The notes beneath the pieces are model-generated. The model was not told the DNA's origin. It did no database searches and was given only the letters and a program-made list of their open reading frames with translations. Below are positions 25,328-31,991 of a DNA stretch of 36,832 nucleotides, piece after piece. A program made the translations under genes and the position numbers. Numbering within the stretch: position 1 is the stretch's first letter; every line of letters begins with the position of its first letter. The stretch is from Acidobacteriota bacterium (GTDB lineage: Bacteria > Acidobacteriota > Terriglobia > Bryobacterales > UBA6623), in NCBI GenBank assembly GCA_027624045.1, contig JAQBUE010000030.1:1-36832 (forward strand), in the 5' to 3' direction.

Positions 25328-25882
25328 CTATCCTTTCGACAAGGCCGTTCGCTCCATGGCGGACTCGGCCTGTTGAACCACCGCCCGGACTCCGCTCCGA
25401 AAAGTCTCGAGCGAATCCACAAGCCCCACAACATGTACCGGCACTGGAAGCCTCCAGCCGAGCCAGCTCCGTACGTAGACCAGGGCAAGCACTGCGTGGA
25501 AGATCATCCACTGTTTCGCGATCCGAAAGGCGAAATCAGGATCGGGGCTTTGCGGCGCGATCTGGCGGGCTAAACGCCAAACCTCGCCAAAGTCCGACCG
25601 AAGCTCTCGAAGATAGAGACGTAAGACGCGCCCCCGAGCTGCGCGAAGGCGCGGCGTCAGTTTCCAGCCGCGCTCACCGAAACGGCCCAGGAAAGCACAA
25701 TCCTCCGCCGAAAATAGCCGGCCGATCGGCCGGTAGGATCTGGCAGAGGTCGAGTCGTCCAGTGGATCGAAACACCCCAGAGGGCTGTCGATCTGTTCCT
25801 CAAGGCCGAGCCGGCGCAACGCGCCGACCAGCACCACGAGTATCGAAAGGACCAGGACTAGAGTCAGCGCCACGGCTGTCAT
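25328..25882 (-). CDS. Small membrane protein of unknown function
   Basis: 184 residues. A hydrophobic N-terminus (VALTLVLVLSILVVLVGALR) is a membrane segment, and a weaker one lies near the C-terminal third (IFHAVLALVYVRSWLGWRLP). Between them is a charged, Arg-rich cytoplasmic or periplasmic region (FGERGWKLTPRLRAARGRVL). No motif I recognise. The ATG overlaps the stop of the upstream seven-helix gene by 4 bases (ATGA), so the two proteins are likely to be made together and to work together. Convergent with msrA. Confidence 0.65.
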   Translation of the reverse strand: MTAVALTLVLVLSILVVLVGALRRLGLEEQIDSPLGCFDPLDDSTSARSYRPIGRLFSAEDCAFLGRFGERGWKLTPRLRAARGRVLRLYLRELRSDFGEVWRLARQIAPQSPDPDFAFRIAKQWMIFHAVLALVYVRSWLGWRLPVPVHVVGLVDSLETFRSGVRAVVQQAESAMERTALSKG

Positions 25883-26676
25883 GAGCGCAGTATCCTCGTT
25901 AACTGTTGGTTTAGATCAACAAGCCCCTGCGTGACCTGAGCTTCCGACGCGACACGTAGAGACTCGGGGAGAGGGAGTGGCCGCGGATTGTGCTCTCCAA
26001 CGGCGGAGAATCGCAGCACCGCGAAACTCACGAAGACAAGATAGATAAATGAATTCAACTGGGTGCCGCCCAGCGATACGTCCAGCAAGCCGAGATCGGC
26101 CGCCGTACGCACCAGAGCCGAGCAGGTGGCGCTCACCGCAAAGACCATGAATACGATCCGCAAATTCCCGGATACCGCTAAACAGAAATGAAGGCTAAAG
26201 AGGATCAATAACACGCTGAAAACAGACAATGCAGCGTAAATGCTTCTTTCCTGGATGTGCCAAAACGCCAGCCACTCATCCGGCGAGCCGCCGAGCACAC
26301 TCATCGCCAGGAAAAGCAAGCCCGCACTTCCGCTCGCGGCCCACATGAAGACCTGACCGAGGCGGTGAAGACCTTGGTACTTCTCGACGATGCGTGTGTA
26401 CACCTCCGCCAGCACGCAAAACATCAGCACCGCGTAGGTCGGCTTGCTGGCGACCCAGATCCACTTGTACACGGAGAGGTAGGAGCTTTGCGGACTGTTG
26501 AATAGTACACTGAGCAAGTACATCAGGATGCCGAGTCCGCTGCCCACGACGAGAAAAACAAACAAAGCGGGGTACCGGCTCGAGAGTTTCAGCCTGCAGA
26601 GCCGGACACACCACACCAACTGCATGAGCCAGATGGCTATTGCGACCCAAAACAAGAGCGTAGCCGAACTACTCAA
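25879..26676 (-). CDS. Seven-helix integral membrane protein of unknown function
   Basis: 265 residues with about seven hydrophobic segments (for example LLFWVAIAIWLMQLVWCV and PALFVFLVVGSGLGILMYLL) and a polar tail of about 45 residues. The helix count and tail resemble 7TM-type membrane receptors, but I see no ligand-binding motif. The start is TTG at 26676; GGTGAG lies 5 bases before it. On the same strand a 9-codon reading frame (ATG at 26702) ends in TGA overlapping this TTG (TTGA), preceded by TACACT about 7 bases upstream of that ATG. The gene overlaps the next one by 4 bases. Confidence 0.7.
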   Translation of the reverse strand: MSSSATLLFWVAIAIWLMQLVWCVRLCRLKLSSRYPALFVFLVVGSGLGILMYLLSVLFNSPQSSYLSVYKWIWVASKPTYAVLMFCVLAEVYTRIVEKYQGLHRLGQVFMWAASGSAGLLFLAMSVLGGSPDEWLAFWHIQERSIYAALSVFSVLLILFSLHFCLAVSGNLRIVFMVFAVSATCSALVRTAADLGLLDVSLGGTQLNSFIYLVFVSFAVLRFSAVGEHNPRPLPLPESLRVASEAQVTQGLVDLNQQLTRILRS

Positions 26677-26714
26677 AGCGGCTCACCGATCGGGTTCCGC
26701 ATGCTGGTAGTGTA
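26673..26714 (-). promoter_or_regulatory. Possible leaderless mini-ORF and -10 before the seven-helix gene
   Basis: On the minus strand TACACT (26714-26709) would place the transcript start near 26702, exactly at an ATG that opens MRNPIGEPL and stops with TGA at 26675-26673, overlapping the TTG start of the membrane protein gene. The -35 region matches poorly. This could couple translation of the TTG-started gene to a minileader. It is a hypothesis only. Confidence 0.25.
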
Positions 26715-26801
26715 GCACGGAAAACATCGACGATCTAGTAATTTTCCGCCTTTTTTCTTTTTAACGATCCGTTTTATCGGGCCATACACAGCCCGGTCCG
26801 T

Positions 26802-26981
26802 TTAGCCGCATCCATTGCACTGCGGATCTGACCCGCAGTTAGGGTCTGGATAGCACCACGGACAGTCCGCCAGCATCTCTTCCGATGTCGGCAGCGCGGG
26901 TGTAGCCAGCCACTGGCTGAAAAAGGCCGCCACGCCCAGCTTGAGCATGACCGCCGTCAGAACGAAAGTTTTCTTGAGCAT
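26802..26981 (-). CDS. Exported Cys-rich micropeptide (59 residues)
   Basis: A reading frame too short for usual ORF thresholds. It begins with ATG at 26981, with GAGG ten bases upstream. The N-terminal half (MLKKTFVLTAVMLKLGVAAF) has a positive start and a hydrophobic core like a signal peptide or anchor, though no sharp cleavage site. After an acidic linker (PTSEEMLAD) the last 20 residues hold five Cys in the symmetric spacing C-x2-C-x5-C-x5-C-x2-C: CPWC, a DPNC and DPQC pair, and a final CNGC. The gene ends in TAA at 26804-26802. The Cys could form disulfides, bind metal or be modified. No homologue is known to me. It sits on the same strand as the two membrane protein genes, 99 bases upstream of them. 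Weaknesses: no strong promoter seen and a single example. Confidence 0.55.
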   Translation of the reverse strand: MLKKTFVLTAVMLKLGVAAFFSQWLATPALPTSEEMLADCPWCYPDPNCGSDPQCNGCG

Positions 26982-27192
26982 GATTCTTGATCCTCGCCTT
27001 CCCTGTATGGATGAACTTCAGCTAACAACACATCCACGATACACCGCCAACGCTTTTACGCTAGTTATTGTGAATCTTTTTTCCAGGGCTGGAACACATT
27101 GCGCCGGGCGCGGCGCCGGAGCAGGCTGGGGAGACGGGCGCCACGCGAGGACCGCAGAGCAGTTTCAGGCTGTAAACAGGGGCGTGGGAAGG

Positions 27193-27237
27193 CACTCCGG
27201 GTCTTCCCGATCACTAAGGGAGGGCCGGACCGGAGTG
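27193..27237. repeat. Long inverted repeat (hairpin) in the AT-rich gap
   Basis: CACTCCGG (27193-27200) and CCGGAGTG (27230-27237) are perfect inverted arms, with a further possible inner pairing of TTCCC with GGGAG. Together they could form a large stem-loop of 45 bases. It may be an RNA structure in the leader of the micropeptide gene or a mobile-element remnant. Confidence 0.45.
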
Positions 27238-27278
27238 AACATAAGACTGTATTATTGGTATAAAGTACTATAAATAGG

Positions 27279-27306
27279 TATTCGTTGTTTTGTGAAAATA
27301 CGAATA
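27279..27306. repeat. AT-rich hairpin downstream of the SMP-30-like gene
   Basis: TATTCGT (27279-27285) pairs with ACGAATA (27300-27306), and an inner GTTTT pairs with AAAAT across a GTG loop, giving a stem of about 12 bp with one bulge. It lies 14 bases after the stop codon of the SMP-30-like gene. It could act as a weak terminator for that gene, but no U-run follows the stem. Confidence 0.45.
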
Positions 27307-27319
27307 TTATCAATGATCT

Positions 27320-28210
27320 TTAGAACGTGCGCGTCCCGCCGACCTCGATTGGGATGAAGTAAACGCCGGATCCGGCCGTCGCGTATAGTCCGACGGCCCC
27401 GCGGCCCCAGCAGAGGTCAGCGGGCGGCTCGGGCAGCCTGATTGCGCCGAGTTCAATGCCGTCTGTGTTGTGGACCTGGACGCCCTCGGGAGTGGTCACA
27501 TAGATATTGCCGGCCTCGTCCGTCTCGATGCCGCCCCCGCCGATCGCGTCCGAAATAGCGCGCTCGAAGACCGTGGCCGACGGCCCGAGGGAGCCATCCG
27601 GCGCGATCGGAAAGCGCTGCACCGAGTTCGAGAGCCTGTCGGCAACCAACAGGTGAAGCTGGCGGCAGTCGAGGGCCACGCCCGCCGGGCGCAGAGGGGC
27701 GGGTGATACGGGCTGGACCGAGCCATTCCGCGCGATTTGGTAGATTGCGCCTGGCGCGGAACCTTGCGAAGGACCGCCGTCGGGATGAGTGGGCGGGAGG
27801 TCCGCTACGTAGACGTGGCCGTCGATGGCGTAAACAAGGTCGGCGGGGTGGCGGGGGTGGCCGGGGTGCGATGCTTGAGTGAGCGCATGCAGGGTACCGT
27901 TGACCTCGATCCGGCCCACCTGAGCTGGGTTGCGGCCGGCAATCAGCAGGCGGCCCTGATGATCGAGCGTGAGACCGACGGCGCCCTTGATGTCAAGCCG
28001 ATGCGGGCGCAAGACGCCGCCGTTCGGCGCGGTCTGCCGGCGCGGAATCACGTACTCGTAGACTTTGTCGTGCGCTACGTCAGCGATGGAGACGATGCCC
28101 GTTCGGCCGCAAACAATACCTCGCGGCGAGCCCAGCTCGCTGAGCACCGGGACGATCTCAGATCGGGGAGCGACGATCTGCCGGAAGGCGGGGACGCGGG
28201 CTTCGATCAC
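27320..28210 (-). CDS. SMP-30/gluconolactonase-like beta-propeller protein
   Basis: 296 residues without signal peptide. The repeated strand pattern of the SMP-30/gluconolactonase/NHL superfamily is clear: GSPRGIVCGRTGIVSIADVA, GLTLDHQGRLLIAGRNPAQV, GVALDCRQLHLLVADRLSNS and GGIETDEAGNIYVTTPEGVQ. In the SMP-30 fold such segments form the blades and hold a divalent metal, with a lactonase-type active site in the best studied members. The exact substrate is unknown. The ATG overlaps the stop of the upstream gene by 4 bases (ATGA), so the two are translationally coupled and probably act in one pathway, perhaps on a sugar acid or lactone. Confidence 0.8.
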   Translation of the reverse strand: MIEARVPAFRQIVAPRSEIVPVLSELGSPRGIVCGRTGIVSIADVAHDKVYEYVIPRRQTAPNGGVLRPHRLDIKGAVGLTLDHQGRLLIAGRNPAQVGRIEVNGTLHALTQASHPGHPRHPADLVYAIDGHVYVADLPPTHPDGGPSQGSAPGAIYQIARNGSVQPVSPAPLRPAGVALDCRQLHLLVADRLSNSVQRFPIAPDGSLGPSATVFERAISDAIGGGGIETDEAGNIYVTTPEGVQVHNTDGIELGAIRLPEPPADLCWGRGAVGLYATAGSGVYFIPIEVGGTRTF

Positions 28211-29379
28211 GCCGCGCGCCCCATTCGCCGGGCAAAGTAGGGATGCGGCGGCGCCTGATAACGCACGTCCAGTTCAGGCGTTTCGAGGCGCTTGCGACCG
28301 CGGGCGCCCGACTCCATGAGGTATGAAAGCGCGCCCGTGGCGAGCAGCGTCCGCTCAATCGGCGTCTGCGCCTGGCCTGTTTCCAGCATGCGGATGATCA
28401 AATGCACAAGAGGGCTCATATTGTCGGCGCTCTCGGACGGCAGCTCGAACGCGGTCGAGAGCACTTCCCCGCCCGGGCGAAGCCGAAAAGCCGTCAAATA
28501 GTCAAACACCAACCCGTCGCCCAGGGCGAGCAATGTGGCCTTGAGCCCGTCACGATACTCGATCAGGCAGCCGACGGACTGCCTGGAAACGTCTTCCGGA
28601 TTGCCTTCCACGCCCTGGTTCAGACGGCGGGCCAGCGCGGCATCGAGCAGGGACCGATCCCAGCGCCCCTCCATAGCGGCGCGCCAAATCTCGACGCCGG
28701 TGAGAACCTGAATAGCCCTGATGCCGGTTTCGCCTCCGGCGCGTTGCTCGGCGATCGTCTGCAGAATCTCCATCAAGTGCAGCAGCCAGCTTTCTCCGAA
28801 CCAGCTGCCCCCGACGACAAGAATCTCATCCATTTCCTGCCCCGGCGGGAAATCCAGCTCGGGATGCCGAAACGTAACAGGTAGCGACGAGCCAGCCATC
28901 AGGGGGAACTTAAGATCCTTGGACCACTCGCACATCCGCTGCGCCTTCGCGCGGTCATACGAGAGATGCTTGTCCACGAAGATGGGCGCGGTCCGGCCCG
29001 AACGCCGGAACACATCGACCACCTGATTCATCATTTCGTAGCGTGGGTACAGCTTCTGATATAGCTCGTTTTGGGGATACTCGCCGTGCTCGAGAATCAG
29101 GAGCACACCGTCGACCGACAACTGGTCCGATCCCAGCGTGACAGCATCCGCGACATTCGAGAAAACTGGAATATCGTAAGCCAACGACAACTTCCGGCTC
29201 ACATCGGCGCGGTGGATCTGGTCGACATAGAGTGCAGCGACTTCGCAAGGCGGCCGATGATACTCTTGATCGATCCAATAGCCTTCGAGCAGCCGGGTCA
29301 CGAAGTTGTCGGCGTGGGAGCGGAGCTGGAAGGTCGAACAGACGACCGCGACCTTTTTAAGCGAGTGACACCGTTCCAT
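28207..29379 (-). CDS. Conserved protein of unknown function, coupled to the SMP-30-like gene
   Basis: 390 residues, soluble, no signal peptide. The start LKKVAVVCSTFQLRSHADNF and the block DQLSVDGVLLILEHGEYPQN, followed by VDKHLSYDRAKAQRMCEW and LPVTFRHPELDFPPG, match a family found widely in Planctomycetes and Acidobacteria that I know only as uncharacterised. The opening VAVVCSTF strand may be a Rossmann-like nucleotide site, but the later residues do not settle the fold for me. It is the first gene of a two-gene unit whose second gene is an SMP-30-like propeller (4-base overlap). The two could share a sugar or lactone pathway. Divergent from the small gene at 29448 with only 68 bases between. 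Confidence 0.75.
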   Translation of the reverse strand: MERCHSLKKVAVVCSTFQLRSHADNFVTRLLEGYWIDQEYHRPPCEVAALYVDQIHRADVSRKLSLAYDIPVFSNVADAVTLGSDQLSVDGVLLILEHGEYPQNELYQKLYPRYEMMNQVVDVFRRSGRTAPIFVDKHLSYDRAKAQRMCEWSKDLKFPLMAGSSLPVTFRHPELDFPPGQEMDEILVVGGSWFGESWLLHLMEILQTIAEQRAGGETGIRAIQVLTGVEIWRAAMEGRWDRSLLDAALARRLNQGVEGNPEDVSRQSVGCLIEYRDGLKATLLALGDGLVFDYLTAFRLRPGGEVLSTAFELPSESADNMSPLVHLIIRMLETGQAQTPIERTLLATGALSYLMESGARGRKRLETPELDVRYQAPPHPYFARRMGRAA

Positions 29380-29447
29380 ACTAGGGATCCGGAACCCAGG
29401 GTAGCCCGCCCCGGATTGTACCGTGGAGTGTTCCCCTGCGTGACGGC

Positions 29448-29933
29448 GTGACCGTTAGAATTGTAGCAGTGTCGGAAGAGTATCCCATAGAACAGGAACT
29501 GGACAGCTCGCACGGTCACCGCAACCGCGCGATGCGGGATGTTTGGGAGCGAACCCTTTCGAAGATTCCGAGCCTATTCGGCCGACTCGCCTATCTCGCT
29601 GCATTGCGCAACGAGAATACCGGGAAATACGAACATTTTGGCCTCTCGCAGATCTACTCGGAAGAAGACGCTCACCTGGTGTTGGAAGAAAGCCACGAAG
29701 AGTCGTTTCGCGAGTGGCTAGCCTATCCTCTGGAGCCTCAAAAGAGGGATCTGGAAAAGTATCTCGCGAGCCTCGAAGCCGAACTACCCACGGTGCTGGA
29801 TGCCTGGGCGAAGGTGGCGCCCTACCGCCAACTCAGCCCGGCGCGGGCCACACGAGCTGAACGAGAACTCTACCTGTCTGATCTGGAGCTTATCTTGTCA
29901 CTGCTACGGAGCGAGGCTTCTTCTTCGCCTTGA
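29448..29933 (+). CDS. Conserved hypothetical protein
   Basis: 161 residues, mostly helical, no signal peptide. It has RDVWERTLSKIPSLFGRLAY and a charged helix pair near EESFREWLAYPLEPQKRD, but no catalytic motif I recognise. The start is a GTG at 29448; a second in-frame GTG at 29469 is possible, and no strong Shine-Dalgarno site decides between them. The gene lies between the divergent unit at 28207-29379 and the convergent XRE regulator, whose end it overlaps by 44 bases. The overlap of two opposite genes is unusual and could make their transcripts interfere with each other. Confidence 0.65.
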   Translation: MTVRIVAVSEEYPIEQELDSSHGHRNRAMRDVWERTLSKIPSLFGRLAYLAALRNENTGKYEHFGLSQIYSEEDAHLVLEESHEESFREWLAYPLEPQKRDLEKYLASLEAELPTVLDAWAKVAPYRQLSPARATRAERELYLSDLELILSLLRSEASSSP

Positions 29934-30699
29934 TCCGCGGCTCGTACACCGATTCGAGCTGCATGGCGATTCCGATGACACGCCCAATCACATCGACCGC
30001 AGTGTCGTATTCGACCACGACCGGCTCACACGGGGAGCTGGGATGAGGCTGCAAAATCAAGTGGTTGCCCGACCGGTTGGCCCAGCAACAGGCATAGCCG
30101 TCCCGTAACTCGAAGAAGTAGATGGGCCTCTCGAACTCGTGAGTCCAGCCGGCGCTTTGGATTTTCCTCTGGCTCTCGTCAATCTGGATCAGAGCGCCCG
30201 GGCGCAGCAACGGAAACATGAAATAATCGTCGGCGCCAATAATCGCATAGCGGTGCTCTTCCATGTCCAGATTGTCGAGCAGGCTGATCGGCACCCTACC
30301 CCATTGCTGGATCATGCGGCTCAGGTCGGTCGTCCGCCGGAAGTCCAAGCCCGGATCCAGCTTCAGCGGCAAGGTCACCGAACCGTCGCCTGAGCTAAAC
30401 TGGACGAGATGGGTTTCGCTCGGCCGCAGCAGGTTGAAGTCGTGGACAGCCTCCCCGAGGTCGATCCCGTACCATTTCAAGACTTCCGGGAAGTTCAGCC
30501 GATAGACCGCGCACAGGCTGTAGAGACGATGGATGCTCGGTACGACGCCCTTGTTTTCGATATCGGCCAAGCGGCTCAGTCCCACAGCGAAGTCGGGGCT
30601 CTTGTGACGTTGGGCGATCAGATGCGTCGCCTTTTCGACCTCTCTGTAACGCAGCCCCAGCCTCTCGCGAACGTTTTTGAGTTTGAGTCCTGCGTGCAC
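29890..30699 (-). CDS. XRE-family transcriptional regulator with LexA-like C-terminal domain
   Basis: 269 residues. Residues about 5-70 form an XRE-type helix-turn-helix (LKLKNVRERLGLRYREVEKA, SRLADIENKGVVPSIHRLYS). The C-terminal half resembles the S24/LexA-fold signal: GADDYFMFPLLRPGALIQID aligns with the usual G-D-S-M-x-P-t-l-x-x-G-D block, but the catalytic Ser-Met is replaced (DDYFM), so self-cleavage is unlikely and the domain may sense a ligand instead. The start is a GTG at 30699; GGAG lies 7 bases before it. Its own upstream region holds a GTATAC pair over a likely -10 (TATACT), which suggests autoregulation. Divergent from ubiX and convergent with the small gene at 29448. Confidence 0.8.
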   Translation of the reverse strand: MHAGLKLKNVRERLGLRYREVEKATHLIAQRHKSPDFAVGLSRLADIENKGVVPSIHRLYSLCAVYRLNFPEVLKWYGIDLGEAVHDFNLLRPSETHLVQFSSGDGSVTLPLKLDPGLDFRRTTDLSRMIQQWGRVPISLLDNLDMEEHRYAIIGADDYFMFPLLRPGALIQIDESQRKIQSAGWTHEFERPIYFFELRDGYACCWANRSGNHLILQPHPSSPCEPVVVEYDTAVDVIGRVIGIAMQLESVYEPRIKAKKKPRSVAVTR

Positions 30700-30731
30700 G
30701 CGTGTTCTCCAGACAGCCTATGACACCGGTC

Positions 30732-30747
30732 GTATACAAGAGTATAC
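30732..30747. promoter_or_regulatory. GTATAC pair over the XRE gene promoter
   Basis: GTATAC-AAGA-GTATAC. Each half is itself palindromic, and the centres are 10 bases apart, one helical turn. On the minus strand this gives TATACT as a likely -10 for the XRE gene, starting about 35 bases from its GTG. Site and autoregulation are inference. A related GTATACAGAGTTG occurs once more at 36761-36773. Confidence 0.5.
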
Positions 30748-30795
30748 AGACTTGCACCCATTTGCGCGACGTGAATCGAGCGTGGCATCGATTTT

Positions 30796-30833
30796 TTGTT
30801 CTGAATTCAGAACAACGGAACTAGGGTTGTTCC
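30796..30833. promoter_or_regulatory. Operator-like palindrome array before ubiX
   Basis: A perfect 20-bp palindrome, TTGTTCTGAATTCAGAACAA (30796-30815), is followed by a third half-site TTGTTC at 30827-30832. That makes GAACAAC (30810-30816) pair also with GTTGTTC (30826-30832), and GGAAC (30817-30821) with GTTCC (30829-30833). So two overlapping dyads share one arm. The array ends 28 bases before the ubiX ATG, right where a promoter would be. Confidence 0.6.
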
Positions 30834-30860
30834 ATTAGTGCTGTATAGGTCGTTTTACTT

Positions 30861-31424
30861 ATGACTCGAGTTGTAGTCGGCATCAGTGGTGCAAGCGGGT
30901 CCGCTTACGGTCTTCGGCTGATCGAGCGACTCAACGCCCGGCCGGATGTGGAAACCCATCTGGTCTTATCCCGCCCGGGCGAAAAGACTCTGTTTCACGA
31001 GACCGGACGGACAGCGGCGGATCTGAAGGGCCTCGCCTCCCACTGGTATCCGATCGACGCCATCGGCGCCGCGATCGCGAGCGGCTCCTACCCGATCGAC
31101 GCCATGGTCATCGCGCCGTGCTCGATTCACACCATGTCGGCGATCGCGGCCGGCATTGCTTCGAACCTGCTCGTGCGAGCCGCGGATGTGACTCTCAAGG
31201 AGCGGCGTCCCCTGATCCTGTTGGTGCGAGAGACGCCGTTGCACCTCGGCCACCTGCGCACGATGGTATCCTTGGCCGAAATGGGCGCCATCATCGCGCC
31301 ACCGCTGCCGGCCTTCTACACGAAGCCGGCGACGGTCGAAGATATCGTGGACCACAGCGTGAACCGTGTCCTCGACTTGCTGCGCTTGCCCGCCGACGAC
31401 ACCAAACGCTGGCAAGGCCTGTGA
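30861..31424 (+). CDS. ubiX: Flavin prenyltransferase UbiX
   Basis: Makes prenylated FMN, the cofactor of UbiD-type decarboxylases, by joining dimethylallyl phosphate to reduced FMN. At 187 residues it is of normal length. The flavin-binding start VVVGISGASGSAYGLRLIE, the segment APCSIHTMSAIAAGIASNLL with its conserved Cys-Ser, and the KERRPLILLVRETPLHLGHL block are all present and match the family very well. No ubiD is found in the window, so the decarboxylase it serves must be elsewhere. The start is an ATG at 30861 with no strong Shine-Dalgarno site. The upstream region holds a palindrome array, which suggests specific regulation. Confidence 0.95.
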   Translation: MTRVVVGISGASGSAYGLRLIERLNARPDVETHLVLSRPGEKTLFHETGRTAADLKGLASHWYPIDAIGAAIASGSYPIDAMVIAPCSIHTMSAIAAGIASNLLVRAADVTLKERRPLILLVRETPLHLGHLRTMVSLAEMGAIIAPPLPAFYTKPATVEDIVDHSVNRVLDLLRLPADDTKRWQGL

Positions 31425-31442
31425 CCCAACGCCAGGCGGCCG

Positions 31443-31498
31443 TTCACGGCTCTTCCAACTAGGTGCGATAATAGAAGAGGAAGTGGGAGACCGCTTCC
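31443..31498 (+). promoter_or_regulatory. Candidate tmRNA promoter and leader hairpin
   Basis: TTCACG (31443-31448) and GATAAT (31467-31472), 18 bases apart, with TG two bases before the -10 (an extended -10). Transcription would start near 31479. There GGAAGTGG and CCGCTTCC form an 8-bp stem with a GAGA loop (31479-31498), directly before the mature 5' end of the tmRNA, perhaps as a processing guide. Confidence 0.5.
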
Positions 31499-31510
31499 AT
31501 CCCCTAGGTT

Positions 31511-31861
31511 GGGGGCGTAACGGATTCGACGGGATTGTATCCGTCGTGGAGAGGCATACCGGGTTCCGAGCTCCCGTTAAACGATCGGAAAAAAAATAAT
31601 TGCCAACAATACATCGTTTGCATTTGCTGCCTAATTAGGTAGCCGTTCCCGTTCTCAGGCCCGCATGGGGACGACGAGCGCCATTTGGCGGGATTGGCCC
31701 CAGGCTTCTGTCCGGAGCGCAGGGCTGAAAAACAATCGGGCTGGACCGATTCGGCGCTGTCCGTTCAGACGAATCGGTTGAGACATTCGAGCGGACTAAG
31801 TATGTAGGCTCTCCATGGAGGACTTTACCGGACGCGGGTTCGACTCCCGCCGCCTCCACCA
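31511..31861 (+). ncRNA. ssrA: Transfer-messenger RNA (tmRNA), one-piece form
   Basis: Rescues ribosomes stalled on broken mRNAs and tags the unfinished proteins for destruction. The 5' end GGGGGCG (31511-31517) pairs with CGCCTCC (31851-31857) as the acceptor stem, followed by a discriminator A and an encoded CCA (31859-31861). The conserved GTAACGGATTCGACGGG lies at 31517-31533, and the T-arm GCGGGTTCGACTCCCGC lies before the 3' acceptor strand. The tag reads GCC AAC AAT ... GCC TAA at 31602-31634, that is ANNTSFAFAA, with resume codon GCC. Length 351 bases, in the usual range, and not permuted. A 28-residue or longer reading on the opposite strand across it is noise. Confidence 0.95.
31602..31634 (+). 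other. tmRNA tag-peptide reading frame
   Basis: Encodes ANNTSFAFAA followed by TAA. It begins with Ala-Asn-Asn and ends in Ala-Ala, as usual for protease-recognised tags. The frame is fixed by GCC after an A-rich stretch and ends within the tmRNA. Confidence 0.9.
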
Positions 31862-31991
31862 ACCTAGCTTTTTGGTTTTGTAGCGCCTGCCCCGGCCCGA
31901 GCATCTCTGGATGGGCATCCGCTAGGCCGCGCTTGGGGGATGACCCGCTCAATCTGATGGTCCGGCCGCAACGAACCGCGACGCGGCAAGA

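Larger units (their letters stand above)
26982..27319. other. AT-rich intergenic region upstream of the micropeptide
   Basis: A 338-base gap. From about 27240 to 27315 the composition is strongly AT-rich, unlike the surroundings. It holds the two hairpins listed separately and no convincing gene; a plus-strand frame through it has no recognisable sequence features. Confidence 0.5.

Noticed and set aside
26941..27273. Plus-strand frame in the AT-rich gap
   Set aside because: It is antisense to the micropeptide at its start and has no clear features.
31635..31952. Minus-strand frame across the tmRNA
   Set aside because: The plus strand here is a tmRNA with acceptor stem, tag and T-arm; the frame is noise.
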